Positions 11,851 through 23,490 of a stretch of 64,000 nt of DNA are shown in pieces (positions within the stretch are counted from its first letter, which is position 1; each line of letters opens with the position of its first letter). Where the stretch lies: positions 468,777,454 to 468,841,453 of the forward strand of contig NC_133666.1 of NCBI RefSeq assembly GCF_037893015.1, in the 5' to 3' direction. A program made the translations under genes and the position numbers. The notes below the pieces were generated by a model, which saw only the letters and a list, made by a program, of their open reading frames with translations, ran no database searches and was not told the DNA's origin. The DNA comes from Macrotis lagotis. Taxonomy: Eukaryota > Chordata > Mammalia > Peramelemorphia > Peramelidae.

Positions 11851-13190
11851 TATATAATTTGTTGAATTTAATATTATCCAGGTCACCCAGTCCTAAAATA
11901 CTTCATGAATAAGATTCAAGTGGAACTATTTAGAAACTAAGGGAGTAGTAATATCTCTTCAATAATGAAACTACAGATGAACTGAAGTGCTTGGTTTTCA
12001 TATATGTACCAGGGATGACAGATCACTCTAATAGCAGAATTCATTCTATTATATAGCAGTCTTACTGATTTATTTCATTTTTTGTTGTTGGAAGAATATA
12101 TCTTGAAAAAACAAAAGAATATATCTTGGCACAGTTTTCTTCTTTAAATCATTCCAAGCTGCTGTTTCAAATTCCCTCTTTCCTCAGTTTTAAATTCTCC
12201 TGAGAACTTCCACTATCATGTCACTGACTGTATTTTCCCAACAAAGTAAAATATGGAATTGAGATAATTATCTAATAATTAAAAACAAAAAAATCTTGAC
12301 CCTGATGACTTGGAAAGTCCTGTGAAAGTAGAGTTTTTCTTTAATGGAAATTCAAATTTCTCTTTCTTTTTATAGACATAATTAGCAGGAATTTAAAAAT
12401 AGCTTAAATGATTGTTTTCTCTGAAACATTATTTGGGGTCACCATTTGGCATACCTCATTTCAATGGCTTAGCCATGACAACAGAGTTAAATCACAATGC
12501 CTGACCTGGTTGATTATTATGAGTAGCTGCCAACTATCTCATCATTCTCCCCCACCCCAACATATCTAGTACAGGACTCCCCTTATTCTGAACTCCTCAA
12601 ACAATCTCAAGATTGTTGAAATAAAAACAAAAACAAAACCCTGGTGTTTTCCCACAAAAAATGCTGGAGATCCACTTGAATTAATCATTTACTTATCCCA
12701 GGTCACTGACTCATTCAAAAAAAATACAGGAAGAAGTTAAATCTGGGAAAGGTCCCTAAAAATCAAACCCCCAACACTTACACTAATCACAAGCTCAGAA
12801 TCCCTGACACTATTGCATTTTAACCAGTTACTGTATCTTCCTTATGGTTTTTCCCTAATAGTGATTGTAGTCTAATATGAAGGAATTATTGCAAATCTAC
12901 TCATACTTTGACACTATCCATCATTCACATGCAGAGGAAGAGTTCTCATTACAGAAGGAGCTTGGAATGAAAGAGGATATGAGTAGCCTAATGTGCCATG
13001 TAACCTAGAAGCATTTGGTGAAACTGATTTTCTATCACCAAGAGGAAACAGATTATAGTAACCTTTAGAAGAGATATTCCCTTGATTCAACTAAGAGAAA
13101 GAGAATGGACCTCTATCATATTCTTGGGCTTGCGGGCTATGTTGAATAGTCTCCTTAATCCTTTTCTTTATTGATCAAAGGATGATAGCT
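11210..13190. other. Unassigned intergenic sequence
   Basis: Outside the TA/CA microsatellite I see no gene. AAGAATATATCTTG is repeated at 12,092 and 12,115, a small local duplication. Confidence 0.5.
11804..11857 (+). repeat. (TA)n(CA)n(TA)n microsatellite
   Basis: TA units, about eleven CA units, then TA again. Confidence 0.95.
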
Positions 13191-13194
13191 CTAT

Positions 13195-13335
13195 AGATGA
13201 AGGCCACTTTAAGATTATCTGACCTAATTCTCTCACTTTTCAGATGAACAAAGAGATCATGGAAGATTAAGTGATTTGCTTAAGTAGCACATTGCAGAGC
13301 CAGGATATGAATTCAGGGCATCTTTCCTCCATCCC
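13195..13335 (-). mobile_element. MIR remnant, minus strand
   Basis: CTCACTTTTCAGATGAACAAAG, AAGTGATTTGCTTAAG, GAGCCAGGATATGAATTCAG. Confidence 0.5.
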
Positions 13336-13489
13336 TTCAAGATGTGGAAGACAATCCTCTATCATGTTAACCCAGAGGCTTATGACTGTAAAAACATAGT
13401 TCTTGAACTATTAAGCATCAATTTGACTTTGAAAAATTTGCACAGAGGAGTCCATTTTGGAATGTCCAATGGTAGTTCTTCAACATATT

Positions 13490-13790
13490 TCTAATTCCAT
13501 TAAATTCCTTTCCATTTCTTTCATCCATTCCTTCCTATTACTGCTGCCATTTTACTAATCCCAGCCCTTACATGTCAAAATTTGACTATTAAAACTGATT
13601 TGCCTAACACCAATCTCTGCTCACTCCAATCCATCCTGAACATATCATCTATAACTGCCTAATTAATCTTACTAAACTATTAGTTACACTGTATTATTCT
13701 ACTATTTAGAATCTTCAATGGTTCACTATTACTTAAAATAATTCCAAAGTGCTTAGTTTATCATCGTTTCCCCATGAATCTGCAATAATC
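13490..13790 (+). mobile_element. L2 LINE 3' fragment
   Basis: CTCACTCCAATCCATCCTGAAC...TCTACTATTTAGAATCTTCAATGGTTCACTATT...ATTCCAAAGTGCTTAG follow the L2 3' region in order. Confidence 0.55.
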
Positions 13791-14139
13791 CTCTACTCTT
13801 GGGGGATGTGACCTTGGCAAAATGGAGTCAGTCAGAAATCCAAATACTCTTGTTTAATACTTTAGTTTTACTATCTCCATTCAACCCTCTCTTACTTTTC
13901 ATTCAGGTTTTTAGTGGCACAAACTATATCACTTTTCCTTGAATCTCTTCTAATCTATGAATTGTTGAGAGTGGAGAAAAAGTGTATTTTGTGTAACAGT
14001 TAAGTCAGTGCACATGGAAGAAATGAGATGGAAATTTGAAACAATTTTCCAGACCACTTAGACAAGAGAATGAATTCTTATAGGAAAAGAATAATTCTGC
14101 AGGTAGTTATGTCCAGATTGATCAAATACAACAGTTCAT

Positions 14140-14340
14140 TTCAGCAAACATATTGCATTTCTTTTGTGAACAGAAGAGTGTGCTAGGGACTGATGGAGAT
14201 ACAAAGTCTTACTAAATTCCTCCCCTCATGGAATTAGGTTCTAATAGAGACAACACTGATATAACTGACTATAATATAAAATATGCAATAAGTAAATCAA
14301 ATATGTGTAAGGTAAGACCTGAATAATATCTGATGATGAG
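14140..14340 (+). mobile_element. Fragment of the same old repeat
   Basis: GTGTGCTAGGGACTGATGGAGATACAAAGTC...CCTCATGGAATTAGGTTCTAATAGAGACAACA. Confidence 0.4.
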
Positions 14341-14400
14341 GAAAAATTATTATTGACAACAGCCATCAGGGAAGTTGACTTTGGACTTTAAATACTAATG

Positions 14401-14465
14401 ATGTTTGTCCTTCAGTCTTGAAGAAGACTATGATATAAGGGAGGTGAAAAATGAAGGAGGGTGGC
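14401..14465 (-). mobile_element. Short SINE 3'-domain fragment, minus strand
   Basis: GTTTGTCCTTCAGTCTTGAAGAAGACTATGATAT matches the end of the copy at 38,205. Confidence 0.5.
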
Positions 14466-14639
14466 AGTGGGAATGAAGAGAATACAGCAATACAGAATTG
14501 TGTAAGCAGAGTTATAGATGTGAGAAAACAAAGACCTTGTGCAAGGGGCAAAGATTGACTCTTTATAGTAGTTCACAAAATGTGGGGCTGTCTCAGATCT
14601 TGCATGATCCCCCAAAATTTGCATAATCCAAAAAAGTAC

Positions 14640-15010
14640 AAGTGATGAATTGAAAAAAAATCAAGAAAACTTGCAATTTGGTACATAGTGAAGTGAGCAG
14701 AAATGGAACAATTTATGCAATAATAACATCATTATAAACTTGAATTCAGCTTTGAATAACTTAAAACTTAAACTTAATTCTGATTAATCCAGTGACTAGC
14801 TATAATTCTAGGGGACTGATAGTGAACTGTGTAAGTGATTGAAAAGATTGAAAGATGAGGACTTCAAAATGTAGAGTAAGACACATTTTAGACATGGAAA
14901 AATTTCTATTGGTCAACTATGTACATTTGTTAGGTTTTTTTTATTTGAGTATGGAAGGAGGAGGAAATGGATGCCTATTAATTGAAAAAATAAAAGAGGA
15001 AAAAAAGTTC
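14640..15010 (+). mobile_element. Possible old L1 3' fragment
   Basis: GTGAAGTGAGCAGAAATGGAACA resembles the L1 phrase GTGAGCAGAACCAGGAGAACA; the following 300 bases are A-rich and only loosely similar. Confidence 0.35.
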
Positions 15011-15339
15011 AAGGCAAAAGAGATCCACTAGAGTATTTTGAGCAGATGAGGGACTGATCTTATCAGATCACTGGATAATCACCAAAATTCTTCTACATTT
15101 CACTTTGCTTATACAAATGCACTTCAAGGAAGATGTTTAATGCATTCACAAAAGCAAGAGATAATGTGTCATTGAGGAGACTGTTTGAAATAGTGAAAAT
15201 GGATGCTAGATTGAGAGTCAGAAAGTCAGGGTCCAAATCTCAGTTCTCTCATTTACTCCCAGATATAAATAATTTTCTTTATTGATAATAGTAGATACTT
15301 AAGGAAACTCAAAAGGATAAATTTCTCTTTTCTTTGGAC

Positions 15340-15515
15340 CTCTAACTTCTCCTACCCCTCCATTTTCTAGCTCCCTTTTATAGGTTCTCTTCCTCCTTTA
15401 GAATGTAAGCTCCTGGAGGGCAGGGGCAGCCTTGTTTATATTTGTATCCGTCATACTTATTACAGTGACCAGTATACAGTAAACTCTTCACTATTGCTTG
15501 TCAAGCAATTGATTA
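15340..15515 (+). mobile_element. L2 3' end
   Basis: AGAATGTAAGCTCCTGGAGGGCAGGGGCAGCCTTGTTT matches the L2/CR1-type 3' terminal region. Confidence 0.55.
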
Positions 15516-15619
15516 GATGCTTAAGAGATGATTTGGAGATTTTGAGAAATTCCTTGAAATGATCCTCACTTTTTTCTCAGCAGTCACATGATCTGTACCT
15601 TATAGCATAACACCCACTA

Positions 15620-15770
15620 TAGTACTTTGAGATTTACAAGGTGTTTTCAACATAACATCTTTGGGAAGTAGATAATGAAAGTATTACTATTCCCATTTTC
15701 CAGGTGAGACACATCAGTTAAGTGATTTTTTTCCAAAGTAATACATCTAGTAAATAGTACTACTACCTCC
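15620..15770 (-). mobile_element. MIR remnant, minus strand
   Basis: TACTTTGAGATTTACAAGGTG...TATTCCCATTTTCCAGGTGAG...TTAAGTGATTT match reverse MIR, including its outer end. Confidence 0.6.
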
Positions 15771-16089
15771 TCTAACCCTCCTCTGTAGAGCTAGCAAGCT
15801 TCTGAAGGTTTAGATATTGATCAGATAAGAAAATCTCTGAGGTCCCTTCTAATTGTGATATTATGTGATTCCTGGTCCAATGTTCTTTCTACTTTAGCAG
15901 TATCAGACAGTTGGAAAAGACAAATAATTTGACCATATTCTTCTCATACCATCTATAAATACTTTTTTGTGGTCCTCTATGCCCTTTTTTGAGTCTTTTG
16001 AAATAAGGCACCTATTCTCAAGTTATTCCTCCTCAAGAATTAGAGGTGTAGTGAAATAGATTTGAAAATTATTAAAGCGGGAAGCTGAT

Positions 16090-16215
16090 TTAAGGTTCAT
16101 CTAGCATAGCATCTTCATTTTTAGATAAAGAAACTGAGACCAAGAGAGGTTAAATTATTTGTCTGTGTTATAAAGCTAGTTAGTGACAGAACTGTTTCTC
16201 AAATCCATGGAAAGA
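16090..16215 (-). mobile_element. MIR remnant, minus strand
   Basis: AGATAAAGAAACTGAGACCA, AGAGGTTAAATTATTTG, AAAGCTAGTTAGTGACAGA. Confidence 0.5.
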
Positions 16216-16499
16216 CCTGGTTGCATTTTGAGATGGTCTGATATTATCCATTCCCCTGGAGTCAATACAGGACCCAACTTGTTTTGATTATTTCTGTTCA
16301 TCTATGTGCATTGTTAAAAGAGAAAAAGTTTATTCTTTTCTCTCTAAGGGCCAACTTAACTTAGGTCAATTAAGCAGCTGCTTGTGATGTGCATGCTGAG
16401 GGGCACGAGGACAAATCTCTCTAACCCCAAATATCTTTGCTGCCAATATGATATAAGGGACCAACATAAAGGAAGTATATTCACAGACTCTTCTATATT

Positions 16500-16650
16500 A
16501 GAGCGAGAAAGGATTTTAGAGATGATCTGGTTTATTTTGTCCTTTAATTTTTTCAGGTGAAAAAAACTGAGGATAAAAGAGATTAAGTAACCTACTGAAG
16601 TTCTCAGTGAGTTAACAATCTGGGTTTCTGCCTCCTTTTCTGCTTTATAC
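16500..16650 (-). mobile_element. MIR-like remnant, minus strand
   Basis: GATTTTAGAGATGATCTGG...TTTCAGGTGAAAAAAACTGAGG...GATTAAGTAACCTACTGAAG. Diverged. Confidence 0.4.
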
Positions 16651-16679
16651 TTCTCAAAGAGGTAATCTAGTATAACTCA

Positions 16680-17152
16680 AAGAGCACTGTACTTGGAGAC
16701 TGAGGCCAAGATCCTGGCTCAGCTACTTACTACTTTCATGACTGTAGAAGGCAAGGCATTTCACCTTTTTTAAAAATTTAATTTTAATTTATGAACTATA
16801 ACAAGAATTTCCATAATATAGAATAAAAGATTTATTGTGTATAACTTGTGGTTTTCTCCTCCTCACCTCAGAGATGGTTACCATAAGATACAAATATTTG
16901 TGTGTGTATGTATGTGTGTTTATATATCTTTATGTATAGAAATAAATCATTTTACACATGTTTCTATTTAATCAGTTCTTTATCTGATAGATGGTGTCTT
17001 CTTTCTTAGTTCCTTTATAATTTAGTTATTATAATAGTCAAAATGACTTATTTGCTTAAAGTTGATATTAAAACAATACTGCTGTTTTGTATACATTTCA
17101 TCTTTCTGGCCCTCAGTTACTTCATCTTGAAAACGAGAGGGTTGATTTAGAC
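16680..17152 (+). mobile_element. MIR split by an L1 3' insertion
   Basis: The MIR runs GTACTTGGAGACTGAGGCC...CTACTTACTACTTTCATGAC to 16,768, then resumes at about 17,094 with TTTCATCTTTCTGGCCCTCAG...CGAGAGGGTTGA. The halves are in order and separated by the insertion at 16,769-17,093. Confidence 0.6.
16769..17093 (-). mobile_element. L1 3' end inserted into MIR, minus strand
   Basis: T/A-rich left end (reverse poly-A), then ATGAACTATAACAAGAATTTCCATAATATAG, which I recognise as a marsupial L1 3' UTR type. Flanked by CATTTCACCTTT (16,757-16,768) and CATTTCATCTTT (17,094-17,105), an 11/12 target duplication taken from the MIR. Confidence 0.65.
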
Positions 17153-17366
17153 CAGTGGCATCCAGCTCAAATAGAAAACAGGGCAATTTGTATATAAGTA
17201 TCCCTGCTGAGCATGGGCTGACTTAGTTTTAAAATGTAACATAATTTATATTTTATTATATTTTTGTTAATTTTATTAAATATTTCCCATTACACTTTAA
17301 TATGGTTCAGGCTACATGTGAGAGCATCATCAACAACATCCCTAGGCCACTTGTCAAATCTCTTTG
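17153..17366. mobile_element. hAT-like MITE
   Basis: Begins CAGTGGCATCCAGCTCAAAT and ends CTTGTCAAATCTCTTTG; the ends are degraded inverted repeats of the CAGNGG type. Inside is GGGCTGACTTAGTTTTAAAA and an AT-rich centre with TTAAATATTTCCCATTACA, typical of a non-autonomous hAT family common in marsupials. Flanks ATTTAGAC and GTCTAGAA are a decayed 8 bp duplication. Confidence 0.6.
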
Positions 17367-17374
17367 GTCTAGAA

Positions 17375-17545
17375 CAGGGCTGTTCAAAATCTGGCCTATG
17401 GTCCACATGAGATCTGATTTATGTAGCCTGTCTGTGGGTTTTAATTTTAATGAGTGAAAAAAATAAAATGATAATTTGCATAGAATGCATATTAGATTTT
17501 TAAATTCCATCACTAATAAATAATCTCATTAATCTTATCACTTAT
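17375..17545. mobile_element. hAT-like MITE, right end lost
   Basis: Begins CAGGGCTGTTCAAAATCTGG, the same terminal motif as the MITE at 56,551. Contains GGTCCACATGAGATCTGATT and GATAATTTGCATAGAATGCA. No matching right terminus was found before MIR sequence starts near 17,550. Confidence 0.55.
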
Positions 17546-17549
17546 CCAC

Positions 17550-17645
17550 TTTGGACCTTGGCTTCCTCAATTATAAAATAAGAGAGTTGTATTGGATGGC
17601 CTTCAAGTTTTCTTCTAGTTCTAGATCAATGAGAAAGTGACAAAC
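17550..17645 (+). mobile_element. MIR tail fragment
   Basis: GGACCTTGGCTTCCTCAATTATAAAATAAG...TGGATGGCC match the MIR 3' part. Confidence 0.5.
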
Positions 17646-17769
17646 TACCAAAAGCAAACCTTTCCTGTTTCTACTCCTGGACCTATTTGACTTTAATGAA
17701 ATATATTCCCAGAACATGCATTGCTACTCACCAAAAGGAGAGCCCAAGTCTAAAGAAATTCTGATACCT

Positions 17770-17960
17770 CTTGATGTTATTCCCTTTCCTCTGTTTATTT
17801 TCTCCAAGTTATCAAATCTGTCTTGTTTTTATAGAATTATTTTCATTCATGTTCCCCAGTTTTATTCATTCCCCCATTGAACATTAAGCCACTAGAGGAT
17901 AGGGATTGTCCTTTGTTGGCACATGGTAGTCACAAATAAATACTGATTGATGGACTGATT
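17770..17960 (+). mobile_element. L2 3' end
   Basis: TTGAACATTAAGCCACTAGAGGATAGGGATTGTC...GGCACATGGTAG...AATAAATACTGATTGATGG. Confidence 0.55.
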
Positions 17961-17964
17961 GATA

Positions 17965-18670
17965 AGAGGATGGATGAGTAAAAATTCTAAGAAAAATGTT
18001 ATGGGAAGAAGGAAGACCAGAATCTTTTTATTACCCTCCTTTTGAGATTGGAGTGCCTGTACTCTTCACCTTGCATTCCTTGCCATTCCCAAGAGGCTCC
18101 CTACCCACTCACTGATTGAGTTTAATATCAATTTGTTATGACAGGAGGGGCAAAGGGAACTCGATTTGGTATAGCAAAAGTTTGCTTGTAAGACCTATAT
18201 TAAGCCCTCTTTAGGCAGTTAGCTGACTCATAATGACACCCCAAATGTATTTTCACTCAGGAATGATGTAAAATTGTATGCATTTCTCAGGTAAATAGAC
18301 TCAGAGCACCACCCCTGTGCAAACAGCATTCATAAAGATCATGGAGAAAAGACAGTTGGCATCATTAAACTCTAAGTGGAATAGGGATTAATTTCAAACT
18401 ATAGAGATTTTAAAATCAATATTAGTTATTTTAGAATAGTATACCCAAGGATTGATTAGTAATAAGTATTTAGTTATTAATATAAAAATGTCAAAATTAG
18501 AGCACAAACCAGATGTACAAGGTCAGGTCAGCAAAGAAAACAAAAGGCCATCTTTACATCTCTTCATCAGTGTTTCCATGTCCCATGACTTAAATATGGT
18601 ATGAAGTATGCTGTTTTTGAAAATGGTTCTTTCTACCACCACCATCCTCACTTCTCTGGAAAAGTTAATT
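17965..18670. other. Unassigned intergenic sequence
   Basis: No gene or clear repeat. 18,980-19,305 after the 7SL copy is equally featureless. Confidence 0.5.
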
Positions 18671-18673
18671 ATG

Positions 18674-18945
18674 GCCAGGCATGTATATAGATCTGCAATC
18701 TCTGGTACTTGGGAAGTAGGAGCTGATGAATCATTTGAGTTCTGATTTATAATAGCTAAAACTGATCCAATATCTGAATTACATACAGAACCAATATGAT
18801 GGTTCTTCCCTCAACTCCCCACTTCTCCCACCCCCATCTCCACCCTGCAGTGAATCAACAGATCAAAGCTTCCAAACAGATCAACAGTGAGCTTAGGTCT
18901 GAGAGGCTGCTGCATTTCAAATCTGGGTGAGATAAACTCAATCTC
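18674..18945 (+). pseudogene. Full-length 7SL (SRP) RNA retro-pseudogene
   Basis: The stretch can be followed along 7SL RNA from near its 5' end (GGCCAGGCATG...CTGCAATCTCTGGTACTTGGGA...TTGAGTTC), through the central S domain (CCAATATCTG...ACCAATATGATGG, then CAGATCAA and GATCAACAGTG) to the 3' Alu-domain arm (GCTGCTGCATTTCAAATCTGGGTGAGATAAACTCAATCTC), followed by ten A. The S domain means it is a copy of 7SL itself, not an Alu- or B1-type SINE; those are confined to Euarchontoglires. Many substitutions, a C-rich stretch near 18,810-18,850 and lack of the conserved 5' G mark it as dead. The A tail shows L1-driven retroposition. I found no clear target duplication. Confidence 0.8.
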
Positions 18946-18980
18946 AAAAAAAAAAGATAAAATAAAATATAATAAATTCC
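18946..18980 (+). other. A-rich tail of the 7SL retrocopy
   Basis: A10 directly after the 7SL 3' end, then a run of A-rich GATAAAATAAAATATAATAAA, typical of a decayed poly(A) tail. Confidence 0.6.
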
Positions 18981-19309
18981 AAAGACAATAAATTCTCAGA
19001 CCACACAAAGTTAACTAAATTCTGTCTCCTCCCTATTTTTCTGTATTACCACCTTCATCACAACTAATGCATGCATGAACATACATCTACCTACAGGAAC
19101 AACTTTGTTCTCCAGGGCAGTCTGATTCTAAGTATAAGAAATGATTGATCATCTGGAGACAGTTATAAAAACTTATCAGGAGACAGGAGAGACAATGTCA
19201 TCTAACAGTACTGCATTACATTAGGATAGATTATTTGTAGTTCCTTTAATGTGACAAGAGATCCTGGTTCTAATTCCTTCTTTGCACTTTCCTAATTATA
19301 TAAAAGCAG

Positions 19310-19465
19310 TATAATTTTGTGAGCAGATTATGGGCTTTGTACTAAAAAAGACATGGGTTCAACTTTTGGCTCCTCTAATTACTATCTGGGGGATCTTAGG
19401 TGAGTTCTTTTGTCTCTGAGTTTCAATTTCCTCACCAATAAAAAGGGCATGTAATGGATGACTGA
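19310..19465 (+). mobile_element. MIR remnant
   Basis: GGGTTCAACTTTTGGCTCCTC...ATTACTATCTGGG...GTCTCTGAGTTTCAATTTCCTCA. Confidence 0.55.
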
Positions 19466-19952
19466 CACATGCACAGGACACTATTGATAAAATTTCCCCT
19501 ATGAAAGAATCTTGGGGGAGCTTGCTTCTAGAAAAGTTGCAATGATTCTCTTAGAATATAATGAAAATGCTTTGAAGAGACTTTGGAGAACACATAAGTC
19601 ATTCAGTATCTTGCTCTGGTCTGTTAACCATGTGGTCAATGGCAGCTTCTTTCATTGGCTGCAGCTGTGGAATCAAAACTGAGGGAACCTTCAAAAGGCA
19701 TTAATTGGCCTAGCTACCACTTCCTCCACCTAAATTTGACCCAGCTGCTGAGACTCCTAACTATGACTCTGTTACACAAATCTGTGCCTCTCAACAGCAC
19801 AATCTTATATGGAATTCATTCAGCTAGAATCCATTAAGTCCTACTATGTTCTCTATACCTAAAAAGTATAAGAATAACTTGGGCTTTTGCCTTCTGAAAC
19901 AAAGTTGTTCATCCATACAAGGGAGCAAAATCATTATTAACAAATCATTCCT

Positions 19953-20092
19953 GGGGTGGCTAGGTGGCACAGTGGATAGAGCACTGGCCCTGGAGTTAAA
20001 AGTACCTGAGTTCAAATCCCGCCTAGCTGTGTGGCCTTGGGCAAGCCACTTAGCCCCATTGACTTGCAAAAACCTAAAAAAAAACAAAAACC
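19953..20092 (+). mobile_element. WSINE1-like SINE
   Basis: GGGGTGGCTAGGTGGCACAG to CTTGCAAAAACCTAAAA, with GTTCAAATCC box B. Perfect 12 bp target duplication CAAATCATTCCT at 19,941-19,952 and 20,093-20,104. Confidence 0.92.
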
Positions 20093-20469
20093 CAAATCAT
20101 TCCTTACTTTTCAGTGTAGTTAATCAACCCAACTGTTTCTCCATAGAAGCAGAATATGCCAAGTCCTAGAAGAGGTGCTCCCTAACATTGTAACATGGAA
20201 AAACTGTAGTCCATTATGGTTCAACCAAAAATTATAGTTGAGGCAATTATACCAAACCACCACACATGTTGACTTGGCCCAGGGAGCTCCAAAAGGTCCA
20301 TTGACTCCAAAATTCCTTCAGAACATTCAGTGACCATGCTTTCTCAATAGTACACTCCAGGACTGAAATTGAATTCAATTAAACACTTATTAAGCATTAT
20401 TATATGCAGTGTTAAATCAAACTAGGCCTAGAAGAAACTACAATCGTAATTGAGAGGAATTAAAAATTA

Positions 20470-20640
20470 GCTATATTACAGTGGAAAGTACACTATATAT
20501 TGTAATCGGGAAACTTGAATCCAATTCTCACATCTGCTAATGGGTATAACTTTGTCACAGGTAACTTAGAGAAAGTGAGTTCTTGGCAGGGTCTTATTTC
20601 TTCATCTTTATAACCCTAAAATTCTCCTCATCATTGGAAA
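20470..20640 (+). mobile_element. MIR remnant
   Basis: AGTGGAAAGTACAC...CTTGAATCCAATTCTCACATCTGC and later TTATTTCTTCATCTTTATAA. Diverged. Confidence 0.4.
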
Positions 20641-23150
20641 TAATGACTCTTTATTGGTGCCTATATGAGACAGTGATGTTGGCAAAAGAGCTTGGGAGAG
20701 GAAAGACCTTTTTCCTGCTTTGAAAGAACACACATATGGCTCCAGACCCTCTTTAGGGAGCTTTACTGAAAGAGAACATATTCAGCAAAACAGATATATA
20801 AGGGAAAACTGGTTCCCTAACATGTCCCTAATTTCTAGAGTTGGAAGGAAGAAAAATGTCTTGCGTCTCCCAAGTTCTCCCATCAACATCACTGCCTCAT
20901 GCCAGCATGAAGAATTGAATATCTTCTCTTCATCATTGAGGGGAATCTTATACAAATGTCCAGTCTTAATCTCAAAATCACATCTGTAAAATGAAGGGAT
21001 TAGGCTAGATTTTCTCTAGAATTCTGGATCCTATAATACTGAAAAGGAATGTTTAGGCTTTTTTCCTACCCTAATTTTTACACAATGCCAGGGGCTCAGG
21101 ACTTACTGTGACTCTTCTTACTCTAAGTTTTTTTTTTTATCCAAATACAAAAGCCCATACATCCAATCTCTAGGACTAGCACACTCTAAAATTTATCTCC
21201 TAGGTTTTAGAAGGACTATCAGGGGACTAAGTTAAACCTTGAGTAGATATCTTACAGCCTTTTACTTTGCACCAGGTTTGATCTAATCTGGGAAGAACCC
21301 ACACTTGTGGTCTCAATTAGCAATAGCACATGTCTGCTATTAATAATGATAGCAATTTACTTCTGTTGAAACTGAAGGCCTTCAATTCCCTTTGAAAAAC
21401 CTAAATGCATTTCACATGGCTCACATACATTTTTCTAAGCTTTCCCCTTTGCATTTTTTCTTTTGTTTTTAAAATAAACTTCATCTTCAAAGCCTATGAC
21501 TGTCATTTGGGGCTCGAAGATGATTTTTTTTAATATGTATTTTGTGTTGTGGTCAAATAACTGGTTCTGTCTTCTGGGGTAACTTGTTAGTGTTCATGTG
21601 GATATAATTTAACTGTCTTTTTTCCTTGAATTTTTATTTGACATTTTAAAAGACAGTGGAATAGCATAAAAACAAAGAAAAATCCTTGCAATGAAGAATC
21701 ATAATTGTTTTCAGGAAACCACATGTAGAATTTTAAATCTATGTTGTGGACTGCATTGTATCTTGCAATGGGGTTCAGTTGAGAAGAACCAAAAACTCCA
21801 TAAAAAACATTAAGAAGAAAATCTGAACAATTAACTGGCATTTACCAAATACCCAAGAGAGGGGATTGTAGCCACATCAAATATTTCCATTTTCAATAGT
21901 CCAATTGAATACATTGAACCTCTAAAAAGACAAATTTTGTCTCAAAAGAATCACCCAGAGCAAGTGCATGTGGAACAAAGAAAATTGAAATCAGTAAAGA
22001 AAGGGAATATTGGTAAATCTGAGATTAAGGAGAGTACTTTTGTCCTCTGCCTAGTATTTCCAGAAGAGCTAAGTAATTTGATGCAAAACATGAAGTTTGT
22101 TTACATAAAGGCAAACTAGAGAGTTGAAACAATCATCTGACAATTTTAGACTAAAGGAAAAAAATCTTATCGTAGCCATTTAGAAAAGTCAAATTCCCTG
22201 AATATTTGCTTTTCACTTTCCTGTAAAGGTACAGGATATGCTCCTTGTGATCACTAAATTATACAATTACTTTAGCCAAGATGACTATCATAAACTCTGA
22301 AAGACAATACAATGAGAGCATGTTTGTAATAAGCACTTGCTAAAGAATTGAAGATGGGATAAAATGAACAAATTGATCATCAAATCAAATCAATGAATAG
22401 TTTTTAAAAGATAAAAAGACAAATAGGGTCCATTTCTTTTACCCTAAATGAAAATATTCCACCCATCTAAAAGAAAAGTGAAAACTCATAACTATTCCAC
22501 AACCCTGAAAAGTAAATTATTATGACCAAAAGATTTTCCTTGAGATTCCTATCTTCATACCAGGTAAGAAGGTAAAAATCAATATGAAAGTGTTCTTTTT
22601 CCTTTTCCCCTTAAACTTTGTTGCCTGGATCATTGATTACAAATGACAGATTGTTTAGCTATCCCTCTACAATTAACTAAACTTTCTTAGACTCTGAGGA
22701 CATCTGACTTGAAGATCATGGTAGACAGTTGTACATGAAAGGTAGAAGGAAAAGTACATTTACCTGCAAGCAATAATTTCCTTTGATATCTCTGTGGTCA
22801 TTGTTTTCCTTTGAAACTGGCCAATGATGCAATGGCAGAGTGATGAAAACTAACCCCTGGAAGTGTTTGTACAAAGATGATAGTAGTTCTTGATTATACC
22901 TGTCACCATGGCCCATGAATTGGAGTTGGTATAGGCTTCAAGTATCCTTCATGAAGTCACAGAAGTTACTGAACTTCAGGGTTAGTAAAGATTTTAAAGG
23001 CTCCCAAGACTACCCTGTACCTAAAAAATAACTAATTGCAACATACATAAAAAATGTGCTTAAAGACTTTCAGTTAGGGAAAGAACTCATTACCTCCTGA
23101 GGTATCCTCTTAACTTTGGGGTACCTCTAATTATCAGAAAGTTTTTCCTT
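20640..23150. other. Unassigned intergenic sequence
   Basis: A MIR-like tail sits at about 20,975-21,035 (ATCTGTAAAATGAAGGGATTAGG). The rest has only short chance open frames. Confidence 0.5.
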
Positions 23151-23167
23151 AATCAAAAGTAAATGTG

Positions 23168-23319
23168 GGGGTGGCTAGGTGGCTCAGTGAATAGAGCACC
23201 GGCCTTGGAGTCAGGAATACCTGGGTTCAAATCCGACCTCAGACACTTAATAATTACCTAGCCATGTGGCCTTGGGCAAGCCACTTAACCCCATTGCCTT
23301 GAAAAATCTAAAAAAAAAA
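23168..23319 (+). mobile_element. WSINE1-like SINE, first of a pair
   Basis: Full-length copy with box B GTTCAAATCC. Target duplication AAAAGTAAATGTG at 23,155-23,167 and 23,320-23,332. Confidence 0.92.
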
Positions 23320-23332
23320 AAAAGTAAATGTG

Positions 23333-23490
23333 CAGGTCATCTAGGTGGTACATTGGACAGAGCACTGGCCCTGGAGTCAGGAGTAACTGAGTTCAAATCC
23401 AACCTAAGACATTTAATAATTATCTAGCTGTGTGGCCTTGGGCAAGCTACTTAACCCCATTTGCCTTGCAAAAAAAAAAAAACCCTAAAA
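23333..23490 (+). mobile_element. WSINE1-like SINE, second of a pair
   Basis: Full-length copy directly behind the first. AAATGTG precedes it (23,326-23,332, the right target duplication of the first SINE) and follows it (23,491-23,497), so it was inserted into, or at the same site as, its neighbour. Confidence 0.88.

Noticed and set aside
18674..18945. Alu- or B1-type SINE
   Set aside because: The S domain of 7SL is present, which Alu and B1 lack, and these families do not occur in marsupials.
19953..20092. tRNA gene (A and B box-like motifs)
   Set aside because: The tRNA-like head belongs to a SINE with tail and target duplication; no complete cloverleaf.
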